The notes below the pieces were generated by a model. It ran no database searches. It saw only the letters and a program-made list of their open reading frames with translations, and was not told the DNA's origin. From Phlebopus portentosus (Eukaryota; Basidiomycota; Agaricomycetes; Boletales; Boletinellaceae): 64,000 nt of DNA. Position 1 is the first letter of the stretch. Each line of letters begins with the position of its first letter. The position numbers and the translations under genes are program-made. Positions 21,582-34,288 of this stretch are shown here, piece after piece. Location of the stretch: NCBI GenBank assembly GCA_037892935.1, contig JAYXKI010000018.1, positions 496,001-560,000 on the forward strand. Direction: 5' to 3'.

Positions 21582-24050
21582 TCACGCCTTCGTCCGGCTT
21601 GTCGTCTTGCTGAATAATTTAGCCTTTTCCAGTGCAGATTGGCCTAGACGCGCATGAAAGATGATCAGCAAGGAATCTCAACTGCACTACGAGGGGATCA
21701 AAGAACGCGAACTCACTGTCTTCCATCAAGAGCTTCTTGTAATCTATAATCGAGATATCCTCCTTCGTCAAGTTACGGATAGTCTTGTTCTTCACTTCCC
21801 AAAGCTCCTCAGCGACCTGGCTGATTAGTCCTGCAGCAAAACAGCAAAAAAATTTTAGCATGATGGACAGACGAAAGGAAAAGAGAATGTACGTACGGAA
21901 GTCGTGAGAGACAATGACGACACCACCTTCGAATTCTTTGATTGCTCGCGCAAGAGCATCGATCGACATCATGTCTAAGTGGTTCGTCGGCTCATCTACG
22001 GACAGTGGCCTACTGTCAATACAGTCCATACGAAAAGAAATCGGAAGGGAATCGTACCAAGAAGAAGAATATGAGGATGTTCCATAGCAAGCTGCGAGAA
22101 GACAACACTATCATCCGAACTGTGAGTTTAGTGAGAAGGACATAAAGAAGACTATCACGAACCGGTTCCGTAAGCCATCCGATAGCTGCTTGATCAGAGA
22201 CGTTTGGTGAGAGCCAGAAACGCCGAATCGACCAAGTTGGGCACGCCATGACTATTGAATATTACCATTAGAAAACAACTTCATTTACCGTACCCAACGG
22301 ATGACATACCATAACATCTTTGTCAGGATACTTCTCCTTATACAGCATTTCAAAGTATTCGATAGGCGTCTTGTCGTACGGTAGTTGATCCGCAGAATGT
22401 TGTGAATATTTGGCAAGCTTAAGACTGACGTGTTTCGAGATAGTTCCTTCCGTTGGTTGCAAGGCACCAGTAATCAGATTCAAGAGCGTTGACTTCCCTG
22501 CACCGTTGGCACCGAGAATGGCTACGCGAGAGTCCATGCTACAACGGATGATGTTAAATACATCCCGGATATAAGAAAGTGAAAAGAAGAAACGTACTCA
22601 ATACCAAAGGACAGCTTCTCGTATAGATAGTCTTTCTTCTTGCCGGAGTACGAGAATGCCACATCTGTGAACGCGATGATCGGAGGAGGGAGTTTGCGTA
22701 CATCCTCAAAGTTGAATCGTAACGGTCTGGGACTTTCGACCTTTTCAACAAGTCCAGCAGCCTCCATCTTGTCGATGATTTTCTGTTTGGACTTGGCCTG
22801 TTTGACAAGGTTGGCATATGTACCAGCCGACGCGATGAATCTAGTGGGCGGTGGTGAGCGCTTCTGAAGAAGGGAAGGGTGATACGACTCACTTTTTTAT
22901 GTGGGCAATTTCGTCCTGCTGCTTGTGGTATGCCTTCATCTGATTCACCTCGTTTTCTGTCTTCGTCTTAACGTATATTGTGTAATTACCAGTGTAATAA
23001 ACGAGCTTCTTCTTCGGTGTAAGGTCCATGATGTTTGTGCAGATATTATCCATGAAATCTTGTGAATGAGAAGTGATAACGAGAATATGGTTGTAGGTCG
23101 AGAGATATGCTTCTAACCAAACGACAGCGCCGAGATCGAGATGGTTCGTTGGTTCGTCAAGCAGCAGGAGATGAGGTTTGACGAAAAGAGCACGCGCAAG
23201 GGCGACGCGCATACGCCAACCACCACTCATGTCCTTCGTTGCACGCTTCATCATTTCCTGGCTGAATCCAAGACCATGCAAAATACTTCCTGCCTTCGCC
23301 TCGAATGTGTTTGGATCGAGCTCGTCGAGCTCTTCGTAAGCAGCTTCTAAGGCGAGATCGTCAATTTGATCTGCTGTGCTCAGGTCTTCAATGCGCTTTT
23401 CTAGTCGTGCCACCTTCTCTCGTGCAGAGTTGACGATGAAGTCTAAGGCATTCACATCAGATGGCTCTGCCTCTCCCCGCACGAGGTAGATATCTATATG
23501 TTCCGGAATCTCGATGTCTCGTTCCGCTATTGATTGTAGGAACGTAGACTAGGAGAAGATAAAAGTATGAATTCGCAAATATACGATGTTGAAAGATAGA
23601 GCACACCTTTCCCGATCCATTGTCACCCAACAGCCCATATCGCTGGCCATAGTTGAGCGCAATCTCCGCACCCTCGATCAGTAATCGCCCGTGGAAGGAC
23701 AACGTATACTGGTCAATCTTGATGTCGCGCCCCTTGGGGTCAGATACTAATACACCTGCCGCACTCCTACATATGATCACAGGAACAGGAAGAGGTTAAG
23801 GGCATACAGGAACACAGTAAGAAGTATATGCGTACCGATCAGTCGCAATCCTCAACTTCGCCATCGAGCTAAGGTCATCCTTGCTCGTGTTTGCAGAAAG
23901 GTTGGTCATCGGCGTGCTTGCTTCGCTGCTGATCGTTGAATCTGGCGGTGTAGAACCTGTCGCTGTGCCAGAGCTGCTTCCCTTGGCGGACTGCCTTGCC
24001 ACCTTTTCTGCTAGACGCTTTTGTTTCGACGCCGAGACCTTTGGAGCCAT
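21582..24050 (-). CDS. ARB1: ABCF-type ATPase, Arb1/ABCF2 orthologue (ribosome biogenesis)
   Basis: Arb1 is a soluble, twin-cassette ABC ATPase that shuttles between nucleus and cytoplasm and helps assemble 40S and 60S ribosomal subunits. The start [16 protein letters not shown] and the basic, Ser-rich N-terminus match the family. Cassette 1 has [11 protein letters not shown] (near 23620), signature [16 protein letters not shown], and [12 protein letters not shown] (near 23150). Between the cassettes is the [15 protein letters not shown] linker. Cassette 2 has [18 protein letters not shown] (near 22500), QLSDGLRNR, then [24 protein letters not shown] after splicing at GATGATAG, and IVSHDF. 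A final intron (starting GTGAGT near 21715) gives the tail [18 protein letters not shown] with its stop at 21582, matching the known C-terminus better than read-through. The gene has many short introns and looks intact. It is divergent from the thioesterase gene. Confidence 0.93.
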
Positions 24051-24436
24051 TTTTGTTGAAGATGGTCTATTAAATAAATCTACTAAGGTTTCAAGGTTAA
24101 GGGTTGAAGTGGAGGAGATTGAGGATGGAGGTTGTGCGCAAGAAGTAAGGAGCGCTCGCCACGAACGAAATTTTAATATTTCCTGGATATATTTTATTTT
24201 ATTTTATTACGTCATAAACAATTCACTTCCTTTTGTAGAAATTAAGCACAGCCATTTGGTCCCGGAACTACGGTTACATCGGATAGCCGATCGTCTGTCC
24301 TCGTCAAGTAAGAGGCTCTGGTCCTCATTCACCTCATCCACCACGACCTGTGCGTCGTGAAGGCGGCATCAACAGGAGAGCATAAAGAAAGCATTAAGTA
24401 GAGGATCTACCCAAGTATTGCATTATTCTATTCCCT
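24051..24436. promoter_or_regulatory. Shared divergent promoter of ARB1 and the thioesterase gene
   Basis: The 386 bases between the two start codons include an ATTTT-repeat tract (about 24190-24208) running into TTACGTCA (24207-24214), a CREB/ATF-like bZIP site. Whether the genes are co-regulated is inference. Confidence 0.45.
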
Positions 24437-25562
24437 ATGGCTTCGTTCTCTCGATTTCGCTCGTTTTCTTCTGCCCTGACACGGCCTCAGGCATCCATCA
24501 CGAATCCTTCCAGACAGCCTTCTTTGCGCTATTCAACGTCGCACAATCATCTGCCAAGCAGCCATCTTCATGCCCACAATTATGTCCATTCAAAGCCACG
24601 AGGTCATATCAAGCGATCGCACGCACTCACTGCTGCGCTCAGTGCGTCCTGTCTTGCCTTCACAGTCGGCGTGCTCTATCCGCCTGACATCGCTACGCTC
24701 ATCTGTCCGCGTCCGGCACCAGGTCCCTTAGACCCATCTCTGCCCGAAGCAAGAGCTCACGTCGAGGAACTTGAACGACGATTGCAGCAGCTTTCCATCC
24801 TAGAAAGGCATAGAAATTCCCCGGATGCTGATGAATGGTATGAAACCCGACCATATGTCAATTATCCCGAGGAACATCGAGTGAATCATCTTACGGCCGG
24901 CACCTTGCGAGGACCCGGTAAAATCGCTGTTTCTCCTGTGCTTCGGGTGAGGAAGGACGAGTCGGAGACGTTCGCGGTTGCGCATTTCGGGCGAGGACTT
25001 TGCGGGCATGATGGAATTGTTCATGGTGGACTGCTTGCTACTATTCTTGACGAAAGTCTCGGGCGCGTAGTGCGTACTTTGATTCCACATTTTCTTGTAA
25101 CCTTGGTCTAATGTCCGATGGTCGAAGGCAATTACAAACTTTCCAGAAAAGATCGGTGTCACTGCTACGCTGACTATAGACTACAAGGCACCTACGAAGG
25201 CAGATCAAGTGGGTAATTCCATCACGGATCTCATCATGGTTCTGTTGCTTACGTATAATCAGTTCGTCGTGCTACGATGTCGTCTCGTAGAGCTCAAGGG
25301 CCGAAAAGCATATGTAGAAGGCTCAATAGAAGACCTGAACGGAATAACACTCGCCACAGCGAAGTGCGTTCACCACTCTTTTGTTTCTCTCAGTGATCAT
25401 GCTTATTCCGCTCATTCTAGGGCTCTCTTCATACAACCGAAATACGCAAAGCTTCTAAACACCAAGACCATCAGCAAGGCAATCGGCGAACCACCTGTCG
25501 CAGCTGCCAAACTGACAGGTGGAGATGTTCCTCCTGTTCCTGGCCTGGAGAACCTACGCTAG
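24437..25562 (+). CDS. Hotdog-fold thioesterase (PaaI/THEM4-like), probably mitochondrial
   Basis: Members hydrolyse acyl-CoA thioesters. The N-terminus MASFSRFRSFSSALTRP is rich in Arg/Ser and lacks acidic residues, as in a mitochondrial presequence. A hydrophobic segment (SHALTAALSASCLAFTVGVLY) suggests an inner-membrane anchor. The hotdog domain is recognisable in HFGRGLCGHDGIVHGGLLAT followed by ILDESLGRV, with the HGG motif and active-site acidic residue. Three short introns follow: GTGCGT near 25072, the one ending before FVVLRCRLVELKGRKAYVEG, and GTGCGT near 25366. They join ITNFPEKIGVTATLTIDYKA, the central strand, and ALFIQPKYAKLLNT. All splices keep the frame to the stop at 25562. 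The chain length of its substrate cannot be inferred. Confidence 0.85.
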
Positions 25563-26714
25563 GAAACAGGACCTTTGCCATCATAAAGCATGTTTATAGA
25601 GGCAGACTTCATTGGGAGGGGTTTTCTAGCCTGTCTTTTTCGGCTTGTTTGGTTGAATGATTCCGTTGCTTTCTCTGTGTTCCACCTGCACTGTGCTTCT
25701 TGTATTCCTTAGAAAATGGCTGATTTGGTATTTTATAATGTAAACCGCACGCACTTGCGCGCCACTCTCTTCCATGGCACTTCGCCCTACACTGATAAAC
25801 TCTTTAATGTAGTGAATATCCGTCAAGCTGAAGTACATTTTGACCCCATACTTTAGCCTTCTCCATTGGACCGGCCACGCTAGATATTTCTATCCTAATG
25901 GCTTGCCTTCCTGGTTCTGGCTCAGGGAAAGTATTGCTACCACCAACGCCGACGGAAGCAGACTCGGAGATCTCGCATCCACACCGCAATGATTGCTTCC
26001 TAAACCTTCGACTCACTTTCACTAGTTTTCCGTCGACTGTGTCTCCCAGCAAAGAATACATAATCAACTCGAAATATTCGGAGACCGCAAGACACTTTCA
26101 GGATCAGCGCCCATAAATAAGTGGCAATGCCTCTTTCCTTCTGGTCCGAGTATTGACATCTTCAGCTTGTACTTATCGTGCGACTCTCCAGATAACGGGC
26201 TTCTTCCTTCGAAGAGCCGGGTAGAATGAAGAAGACTTTTGAGATTGTCTGTAGGGAACCTTCGCTTTGATGGTTCGAAGCGGCATTGAATGCTGCCGTT
26301 GCTCCGAAGGATCTTCGACTATGCTGTAAAGTATCGAATAAATGGCGTACTCGCGGGACTTGGGGTTGGCGTGCCCTTCCTCGCGGTTGACTTCAATTCC
26401 TCCTGTCTCCTTCCTAGAACAGCGGAAATTTGCTAATATACTATCAACAACGCCCACAAACGTTTTCGCCCTTCTTTCTATCTTCTGCTCATTGCGTTGC
26501 ATAGCAGCATTCCAGACCCGTGGAGTTTTGTACAAAGTTCGAGACGGAGCAATCCGTAGTCGATATCCTGCGAAAGCGTTTAGTTCATGTGTCAAGATAT
26601 AAAGTATTAAATCTACCTGCTTAGATCAGAGTTGATTCATACCCCGTTTCCTCTATGTAGCCCGATACTGTATGCTTTCATCACTCATTCCACAAACAAG
26701 ACACTTCTACGGCG
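25563..26714. other. Intergenic, two unassigned minus-strand frames
   Basis: Minus-strand frames at 25626-25838, 25804-26067 and 26173-26595 (140 codons, basic) are open but show no known domain. The first two overlap in different frames, with GTATGG and TTCAG only about 24 bases apart, too short for an intron. I cannot support a gene. Confidence 0.3.
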
Positions 26715-27560
26715 ATTTGATCAGGTTGCAGTAACATTTGACGACGGGCCAAATATATTTACCAGAAGGGTAAGCAAGTTTGCTTTTTGACTTCAAATTT
26801 TGAACTAATTGTTTATTGTCCAGACATCGTCGTCACGCTCAACGGAAACGGAGCTAAAGCTACCTTCTTTGTAAATGGCGATAACTGCACGTCTCCTTGA
26901 GTAGCAGTTCTATTCGTGTATTCAGGAAGGTGCATTTACGATGGCGATATTATCGACTCGCTTCGCTATGCATACAATTCGGGCCATCTGATTGCCAGCC
27001 ATGCATGGTGCACTTGAACCATCGGAACAGACTGCTGATACAAGCGCGCTTGTGTATTTTGTTAATTGGCTCGTTATGCTGAATTGACGTGCGTGCCATC
27101 CAATCGAGAGCGAACTACAACAAATCGAAATTGTTTTAGAACGTATTCTTGGAGTTATACCTGCTTGGATGAGTCCACCATGGGAAGAATACAATAACAT
27201 AGTTCGAGATGTATCTGGGAGCCATGGTCAGATCATCGTTCTCTGGGACTTTGATTGTTGGGACGCTCTCGCTTTGAGTGCGGAAGAGGTCAAGCAAGCC
27301 TATACACATATTATCAGCCAACATTTGAAGAGCGTGCTGATGTTGAATCATGAAACACACGATAGGATTGCGTGAGTGCATTATGTGAAATAATCGAACT
27401 AACTTTATAATTTAGATTTGATATTATCCCGTTTGTTATTGAACAATTCAAGATTAACGGCTACAGGCTGGTGACTGTCTCGGAGTGTCTAGGTGGCTTG
27501 CCTAATTATCAAACAGTCAAATCAAGGGGCGAGACGGATGTAAAAATCGAGATCGCCCGC
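26715..27560 (+). pseudogene. Chitin deacetylase-like (CE4) pseudogene, copy 1
   Basis: This follows the intact deacetylase at 34289 exon by exon but lacks a recognisable signal-peptide exon. Motif 1 is intact (VAVTFDDGPN), followed after an intron by LNGNGAKATFFVNGDNC. In the next exon YDGDIIDSLRYAYNSGHLIA is followed by SHAWCT and a stop. The intact gene has SHTWAH there, and the copy is two bases shorter in this stretch, so the second zinc-ligand His and the frame are lost. Later homology continues with AWMSPPWEEYNN (intact: AWMRPPYGSYND; catalytic-site Arg changed to Ser), VLWDFDC, LMLNHETHDRIA and GYRLVTVSECLGG. The gene is dead. Confidence 0.8.
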
Positions 27561-28723
27561 TCCGTCTCCCCTGACCCCCACTGAGTATAATTCCTTGAGT
27601 ATAGTTACAAACTCGATCCTCAACAGAAGTTCATCACCCAAATTCTGACGAATACCGCTCCGTTAGTCACGCGATGTTCGAGTATACTACCAACTGATAA
27701 AGACTTATGAGACTTGCCGCACTTCAGAAAGTAAAGCTGAATCATTCTCATCGATCCGATTATCCAGATGGTATTCATTGTCCTGTCAGCAACTGTAAAT
27801 TAGCAGTAAGAAGGAATTTAGCCTACATCGGACCGGTCGGGCTACAGGCGGGCTCGGACTCCAGGTTCCTTTTCCACCTGTGAAGATCACCTGCACATGT
27901 CGTCTGATCTAGCAACTTGCTACCGAATAACCTCGTGCTTTCGGCTCTTGAGATGCCCATGAATTCCGTACAGCTTTGCTTCCCGCATGATGTCTACATG
28001 CATTTTCTTCTCTGGGACTGTCGTTCCATCTCTGCTTTCAGATGCGTACAAGCCCGACTATATGTTGCCTCATGACTCGGATGTCCCAATAAAATCAAAT
28101 CGTCAGATATATACGCATGCTTCACCAGCACATCCTGTGATATGGTCGAGCGAGAGTGTCCAACTGAATTGATTATTTCAAGTGAAGATCTTTGTGGTCA
28201 ACTGGAGTCAGAATCTAGTTCCGAGCAAAGTGGGCCGCTTGCGGGTAACTGAAGTGGCTTCATCGCAGTGATGCTCGCCATATTTCGTCGTGGTCCTGAA
28301 AGAGTTCACTCGATTCATAGAGGGGTGAGGCAGAACGACAAAGTAATACTTACCATATTGCGGCGATCGTTTGCATAACGCAAGAATATTCGGGGTTCCA
28401 TCGTTCCGTCGATAATCTGACTCTCTCTATGCTGAGATGAATTTTACATATTGTTTGCTACGCGCCTTTGAAACTGACTCGGTCTCGTGATGAGGCTTAT
28501 AATAGTACAACACATAATATAATTTGGGGTATCAAACTATCAAGAGTAATCTAGCTTCTTTCTCCTCACAAAGCGTCCTTTTCCGATGAGGTGCGAGAAG
28601 CGAAAGAGAGCTAACAAAATAGGTTTGAGATGCTATGGATATATCGAAAAGGCGGTAAATCCAAAACTTCGAAGGGAACGTTGTTTGTTTCCACTGTGCA
28701 ATCCACTGCATGTAAAGCCATTT
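27561..28723. other. Intergenic, no gene seen
   Basis: This lies between two deacetylase copies that converge here. No domain or extended splice chain was seen. Confidence 0.4.
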
Positions 28724-29911
28724 CTAGCACGCCCAGGAGTCCTAAGAATCAAAGAAATTGTGAATAAAATAGATTTCAGAGGGGCAATTGGAACTCACGT
28801 CCTTCTCGCTCCTCGTGGTGACCCTCTGGTAGTCTGGAAATCCGCCGAGACACTCCGAGACTGTCACAAGCTCGTAACCTTTGCTCTTGAATTGATCGAT
28901 TGCGTAAGGAATCACATCGTATCTATGCGCCAAGGGATAAATCAGCCAGCTCCGAAACGAGGTCATGGAAAGTGTAGAGACTCACACAGTCGATTCCTTG
29001 ACTTCCAGGTTGATAGTCAGCGCAGTGCTTGGATGTTGCTCGGCAAGTTCGTGATATGCGTCCTTGATTTCTTCAGGAGTAGCACCGTATGCGTCATTAG
29101 CATTGAAGTCCCAGAGAATGATACTTTGACCTCTTCTAGTGGAAACTTCGCGAACTACATCGTTGTAAGATCCATTCGGTGGGCGCATCCAGGCGGGTGT
29201 GACTCCAATGATACGTTCCAAGGCAACTTCCAGCTTCTCCATCTGTTCGTTGACTGGAATAGCAGATTTTGGATATTACTAACGTGAAATCACAACAAAA
29301 GCCAAGAGCGTACTAGTTTCTGCTGACTGCTCCGAAAGATTGAAATGGTTCCACCCGTGGCTGCCAATCAAATGGCCGGCGTCATGCGCGTATCGAATTG
29401 TATCGACCATATCATCATCGTAGATGCACTTCCCTTCCGTTTGACATCATGTAAGTGTTAGCAGGGCAGGGTACTGGAGAAGACAGCGCACAATTGGCAC
29501 CATTCACAAAGAAAGTAGCCTTGGCGTCCATCTCATTGAAGATGTCGACGAGGTCTGAGCAACACAATGTAAGTGCTCAGGGGACGTTCTGGCGTACGTA
29601 TAGATTGCGGAAGAGACCACAAACCCTTTGAGAAGATGTACGGCCCATCATGGAAGGTGATCGCGACCTGAGATACGCTAGTATTAGAAACGGTCTTAAA
29701 AATCAGGAAACATGGATTCGTACAGTATTTGGCTAAACAGTGAATGAGATAGAAAACGTCAGAGACACCGAAGGGTGAGCAAACGGCTCCTTACCACAGT
29801 ACACGAGCTATACACTTCTGCGCGACAACCTGAGGAGCCGTACCTTGTTAGTCCTGCTGCTGTGAAACGGGCGGTACAGAGAGCGGTGAGGAGGACTAGT
29901 TCGGAAAACAT
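28724..29911 (-). CDS. Secreted CE4 polysaccharide deacetylase-like protein with altered catalytic residues, copy 2
   Basis: CE4 enzymes remove acetyl groups from chitin in the cell wall. Signal peptide: MFSELVLLTALCTARFTAAG. Exons keep their frame: EVYSSCTV joins VAITFHDGPYIFS, then DLVDIFNEMDAKATFFVNG, CIYDDDMVDTIRYAHDAG, SHGWNHFNLSEQSAE, AWMRPPNGSYNDVVRE, LTINLEVKESTV and GYELVTVSECLGG. A last small exon gives DSWAC at the stop (28724-28726), parallel to SSWVC in the intact copy. Two key positions differ from the family and from copy 4. Motif 1 is TFHDGP instead of TFDDGP (catalytic-base Asp to His), and motif 5 is TINLEV instead of TLNHET (His to Leu). Zinc-site Asp and the HxxxH pair remain. 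The open frame with changed catalytic residues suggests an inactive binding protein or very early decay. Confidence 0.75.
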
Positions 29912-30955
29912 GTCTATAGTACTCGAAGAGCAGAAAAAATATTGATGAAGTGAAAAGTATGAGCAAGATTGTTTTATATTGAAAACAACCACAGCATGGC
30001 TGTACGAATCGCATAAAACGCGAGGTAAAAACGCCCCAAAGCATTATGCAATTTGCCAACTAGCCGACCCCATTCGGGACAAATTTCAGAATTAACAGTT
30101 CGACGACATTCGCCAAGAGCGTCATTTCGCTGTGTCGATCAGAATCCGGGGGCGATGTTCTAAATATGTGGGTATACGGAAGGACCTGTGGAGTCTTGGC
30201 AGTGCTGTAGCAGTCCATCACGACCGAGATGATATGAATCTTCCGTAATAAAATATATGTCGCTCGCAGCCATTATATGCCTCGTTCGGACGCTCTGTCC
30301 CGTCTTCCCTGAAGAAAGCGGTAGTCTTGGCAAGAAACGCGGGGCGATGGGGATCAAAGCGATGATTGCCGTCAGGATGAGATGCGTCACTTTTGTCGCG
30401 TCGCACTGAGGTTCTCCGGGCCGCGACCGCGCGTGCTGATCAGCAATGATCGACCGCCTTGAATCTTATTCATTTATATTTTACCATATACACGTCTGAA
30501 CTCCGTTATAATGATGGTGTTCAATCGGGATAGAGAAGGGATACCAGATGAGGAGGACAGAGAGACGAGGAGAACAAACTTTACTTGTTTAATTTGCGTC
30601 AGCTTGTTGTAATTACAAGTAAGGCATGTTTCCGTAGGCTATCGCACTTTACACTATTTTGTTTGACAAATTTATAGTGAAACGTGAATTTGATGTACAT
30701 TCGGCAACTCTAAATGGCCATCATCAGAGTATCCAATGGCGCTTCCATGTCGATCAGATGTGAAGATGACAAGCTATCCTAAACGGCCTATATGTTGATA
30801 GCAAGTCCAGAAGAAGAAAGAAAGAAAGGAACATGTAACTCAAAACGTTGCGCTGACGCCGAAAGTCCAGATAGCGGTACTTTTCAAGAACAAGTTTGGA
30901 GATATCCTTGGCATGTCCAAGAACTCTATAGAGTGAAGGTAGCTGCTAAGAAGAA
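29912..30955. other. Intergenic, no gene seen
   Basis: This is the upstream region of copy 2 and the 3' side of copy 3. Minus-strand frames at 29808-30059 and 30160-30406 have no recognisable features. Confidence 0.4.
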
Positions 30956-32076
30956 CGTACGCCAAATCAAACAATGCACATCCTTCTCAGTCTTCTCGGT
31001 GACTTTCTGGCAGTCCGGTCGTTCGCCAAGACAAGTTTGTATCCCTTCTCCAGGAATTGGTCGATCGCATGTGGAATCACGCCATATCTGTCAAATCAAG
31101 TGAGTTCTACAGAGTTTGTATGCAGAGGACCATCGATTTCACTCACGCAGTCAAGTTATACGTTTCGTGGTTGAGAGTCAACGCATTCCCCAGGCTCTGG
31201 CTAATAACGTCCGCATACGCATGTTTGATTTCTTCCGCGGTGGCTCCAGCTAAATCAAAGTCCCATACGACCAGATTCTGTCCGAGGCTTGCCGCGATCT
31301 CACGAACGACATCATTGTATGAGCCGTATGGAGGACGCATCTTATTCCGAGGATACGCTCCAAGGCGTGGCCAAGCTTCTGAATTTCGTCTCGGACTTCG
31401 AGGCGATGGAAGTAGAAAATGAGGTGTAAGCGGAGCGCATTAAGTGCGTCGTTTCAACTTGAATAAGCAAAGGGAAAACGCGCTCGTTTCTGCAGCTTGG
31501 AGATGTGCCCACATATGACTTTGGATTGAATGTCTGGACGAAAATGCGAAGCCTAGCGCATCAATCATATCGTCATCGTAAATGAAACGCCCTGCATAGC
31601 GCACTTTAGACATAAATAAGTCAAAGGGATAAAGGTACGGAATCTTGGCTTTGACGTACAGTTATTTGCATCACATAGAAGGTTGCCCTGGCGCGCTGTT
31701 CATTGAGCATGTTCACGATGTCTGCTCAATGCACAGTTAGTCTTGAGAATCCATCTTTATAGTGAAGCATGGCGTACCCTTCTCATGGACAGTCATCGAA
31801 TGTTATAGCAACCTGGCGTGTGATTGGGTTGAGCTATCGTGAAAAGAACGAAGAGGCTGCGAAGGCGAACTGCGTTTTGGCTAAACATCAGATTGAAACG
31901 TCAGTGATAATCGGTTCAATACAAACAGCAGCATCACTCACGGTACACGAGATAATAACCTCTGCATGATCGTGCTGCACTGCGAGGTTGGACGCTGGTA
32001 TGCTCTTGCGTGTACGAGCAGCCACGACGAAAAACAAGAAATATAAAAGAGAAAGAGAGAAGAGTTGGAGAAGCAT
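30956..32076 (-). pseudogene. Chitin deacetylase-like (CE4) pseudogene, copy 3
   Basis: A signal-peptide exon survives (MLLQLFSLSLLYFLFFVVAA, start at 32076). Motif 1 reads TFDDCP followed at once by a stop, where the intact copy has TFDDGPY; a Gly has become Cys and bases are missing. The ATFYV block is followed by a one-base deletion. The second motif is present as SHMWAH. Before MRPPYGSYNDVV about 11 bases are missing (ERILGI runs out of frame). The motif 5 region (LTLNHETYNL) is intact. The C-terminal exon loses similarity after EKGYKLVLA. Several independent frame breaks make this a pseudogene. Confidence 0.8.
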
Positions 32077-34288
32077 TTTGTACGGAACGAATGTATAGTG
32101 CACGTAGGCTCTAGGAAAGTATAGATGGTGAACAAAACAAAACAAGAGAGTGACCGGTATGATCAGAAGCTTCTCGTCCAGAACGAAAAGAATGGTCTTG
32201 TACAAAAAATAATAAATTCTACGCTTGGAAAGCGGCCACAGCCATTACGGAAGCAACAGCTGTGTGTACTCTCCTTCCGAACTATCGCAAGTCCGCTCGT
32301 CGGTCTTTAATAAAAATAAGTCTCAAAAAACTAAAGACTACTCACCGCATCCACTGTTGCGTACTGTTCGATAATGATCTGCCTCTGGATGAAATTTCAG
32401 CCTTGGAGACATTATTCTCGTCCATTTTCGTGGCGATATTACGGTGCGAATGACGTAAAGCATCTTCTCCTGCGGCTGGATGCAAGCTGTATGTGGCGGA
32501 TGGATAGTTTGACGACGATATGTCTCCTCGAGCTCGCAGAAGCGTCGAGCGAGTCTACCGAGTGTACTATATAACAAAGCCTTGATTACGGCAATAAAAA
32601 ACAGCAGCTTGTCATGAATCGTCTGAGGAAAGTACGCCTACGCAGAAAAGACACAGCGGCTGCGGGAGCTCGACGGCGGAGTTGCCGGAGTGGAGGTAGC
32701 TAAACTGAGACGAATGCATGAGGACCGGCGAAGTCGAACGGAGAATAGGAGGAAAGCCATATTGAGAAACTTATGTCCGGTAAAGTGACCAGAAAAAAGC
32801 CCCATAAGATCGCCAAACCGGATACCAGAGTGCCACTATCACATCCGGTTTGATGGAAATAGGTTGAATTTCAAGGATTGCCATGACACAGCGACCTTCA
32901 TCAAAACGACTTACAAAGGCTCGGAGCCGGTGAAGAGCCTTTTTAGCCATTCCCGGAAGTCCTGCGACGCAGGATCCGGTCTTACTCTGAGGGAACGGCA
33001 CTGGAGCGGCCCGGATGAAGAAGATCAACAGGGTAATCTCACAAGTCACGAGCTTCTACGTAGAAGAGTAGGCAAAACTTCGAAGTCGTCACTTACAGAA
33101 CCAAGAAGAAAATCAATCTAGGACTTCGCCACCAGAGCGGTGTTTTGTTTCGAAAAACAGCTGGCCGAAGGAACTTTCACTACTATTAATGTCGCATGCA
33201 GTAGTCATATGCAACTCGACGTCATCTCGATGGCGTATTTGTAAGTGCATAAAACCACAACTTGAATTTGCATAACGTCGCCGCCACAACAGAAAATGGC
33301 TTCTTTATTTTAGAGGAGGATTCGAGAGGAAAGCTCATCAAGTCGGTTTTTTGTTCGCTGATAATCATCAATCTGACGCCGTGATGTATGAAGACCGACA
33401 CAGTTTGAAGACGACGAAGTGAGACGGTGACATCGGTTATTTAAGTTGAGGTGAAGGCAAGTTGACATAAGCGGCATCGCTATAGTCGGAGTTCCCGGAA
33501 TTTGATCCGAACATGAAGCGGGATCTATGGCCGAACTTCTGAGTGCTTTCCTCTTGCTTGCGTATACATCTCCCTTGGACCTTTGCTTGAGCTCCGTGGA
33601 AGGACGGAAGCGTGGACGGAAGCGATACGCAACTTGCAAGCGCGCAGTGATCAGCTGGTTAGCGTTCCATTTATTTTACAACGGACATCATAAACCGGCG
33701 CATTCCAGCTCTGTCCGGATGACGAATGCATCTGCAGCATTCGGATTGGCGTACGCTACTTTGATGAGTATAGGGTATCATTACGAAAGGCTTGTAGAGT
33801 AGAAATGCGGTATCGACGACGGTGACCAAGACAAACCTGAGCAACAAGCCGCGCCGCGCTCACGGGCGAAACGGACAATGAAGCGACGTGCCAAGACATA
33901 CCGGCGGGCTTGCTCTCCGTCGTGGGCATAGAGGACAATGTATTCCGTCGCTTACGAACACTGCCGAATGAGTGCTTGTGTCTTTCGGTGTGCCTCGTGA
34001 TCTCATGAAATGGATTTTATGGATGAATCGACGAGGCCGCCGATACGAGCTCGGCAGGGCGGGGGCGGACTAGCGCCCATTCGGCGGGAACACATGGTAG
34101 ATCGCCACTCTCGCGCTTACCCAATCGAGTTGATCTCGTTCAATATAAATGCGACCAAGGCGATTTTCAGTCCTCCTCAGATACTCTCTCGTATCTACCT
34201 CCTCCGCATTGTTACTCTTCCCATCGTACCTTTACGATCTAAGAATTACACTTTTCTATTCGATTCCCCTGTTTTCAGAGTGTCCAAC
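32077..34288. other. Intergenic, no gene seen
   Basis: Frames at 32338-32577, 32864-33121 and 33310-33639 carry no recognisable domain. The last 300 bases are the upstream region of the intact deacetylase; AATATAAAT at about 34142-34150 may be its TATA element. Confidence 0.4.

Noticed and set aside
22889..23350. Plus-strand frame in the ABCF gene (23141-23350)
   Set aside because: Lies opposite the Walker B and signature region of ARB1; shadow frame.
25626..26067. Two overlapping minus-strand frames that look like exons of one small gene
   Set aside because: The only GT and AG that would join them are about 24 bases apart, too short for an intron, and no homology is recognised.
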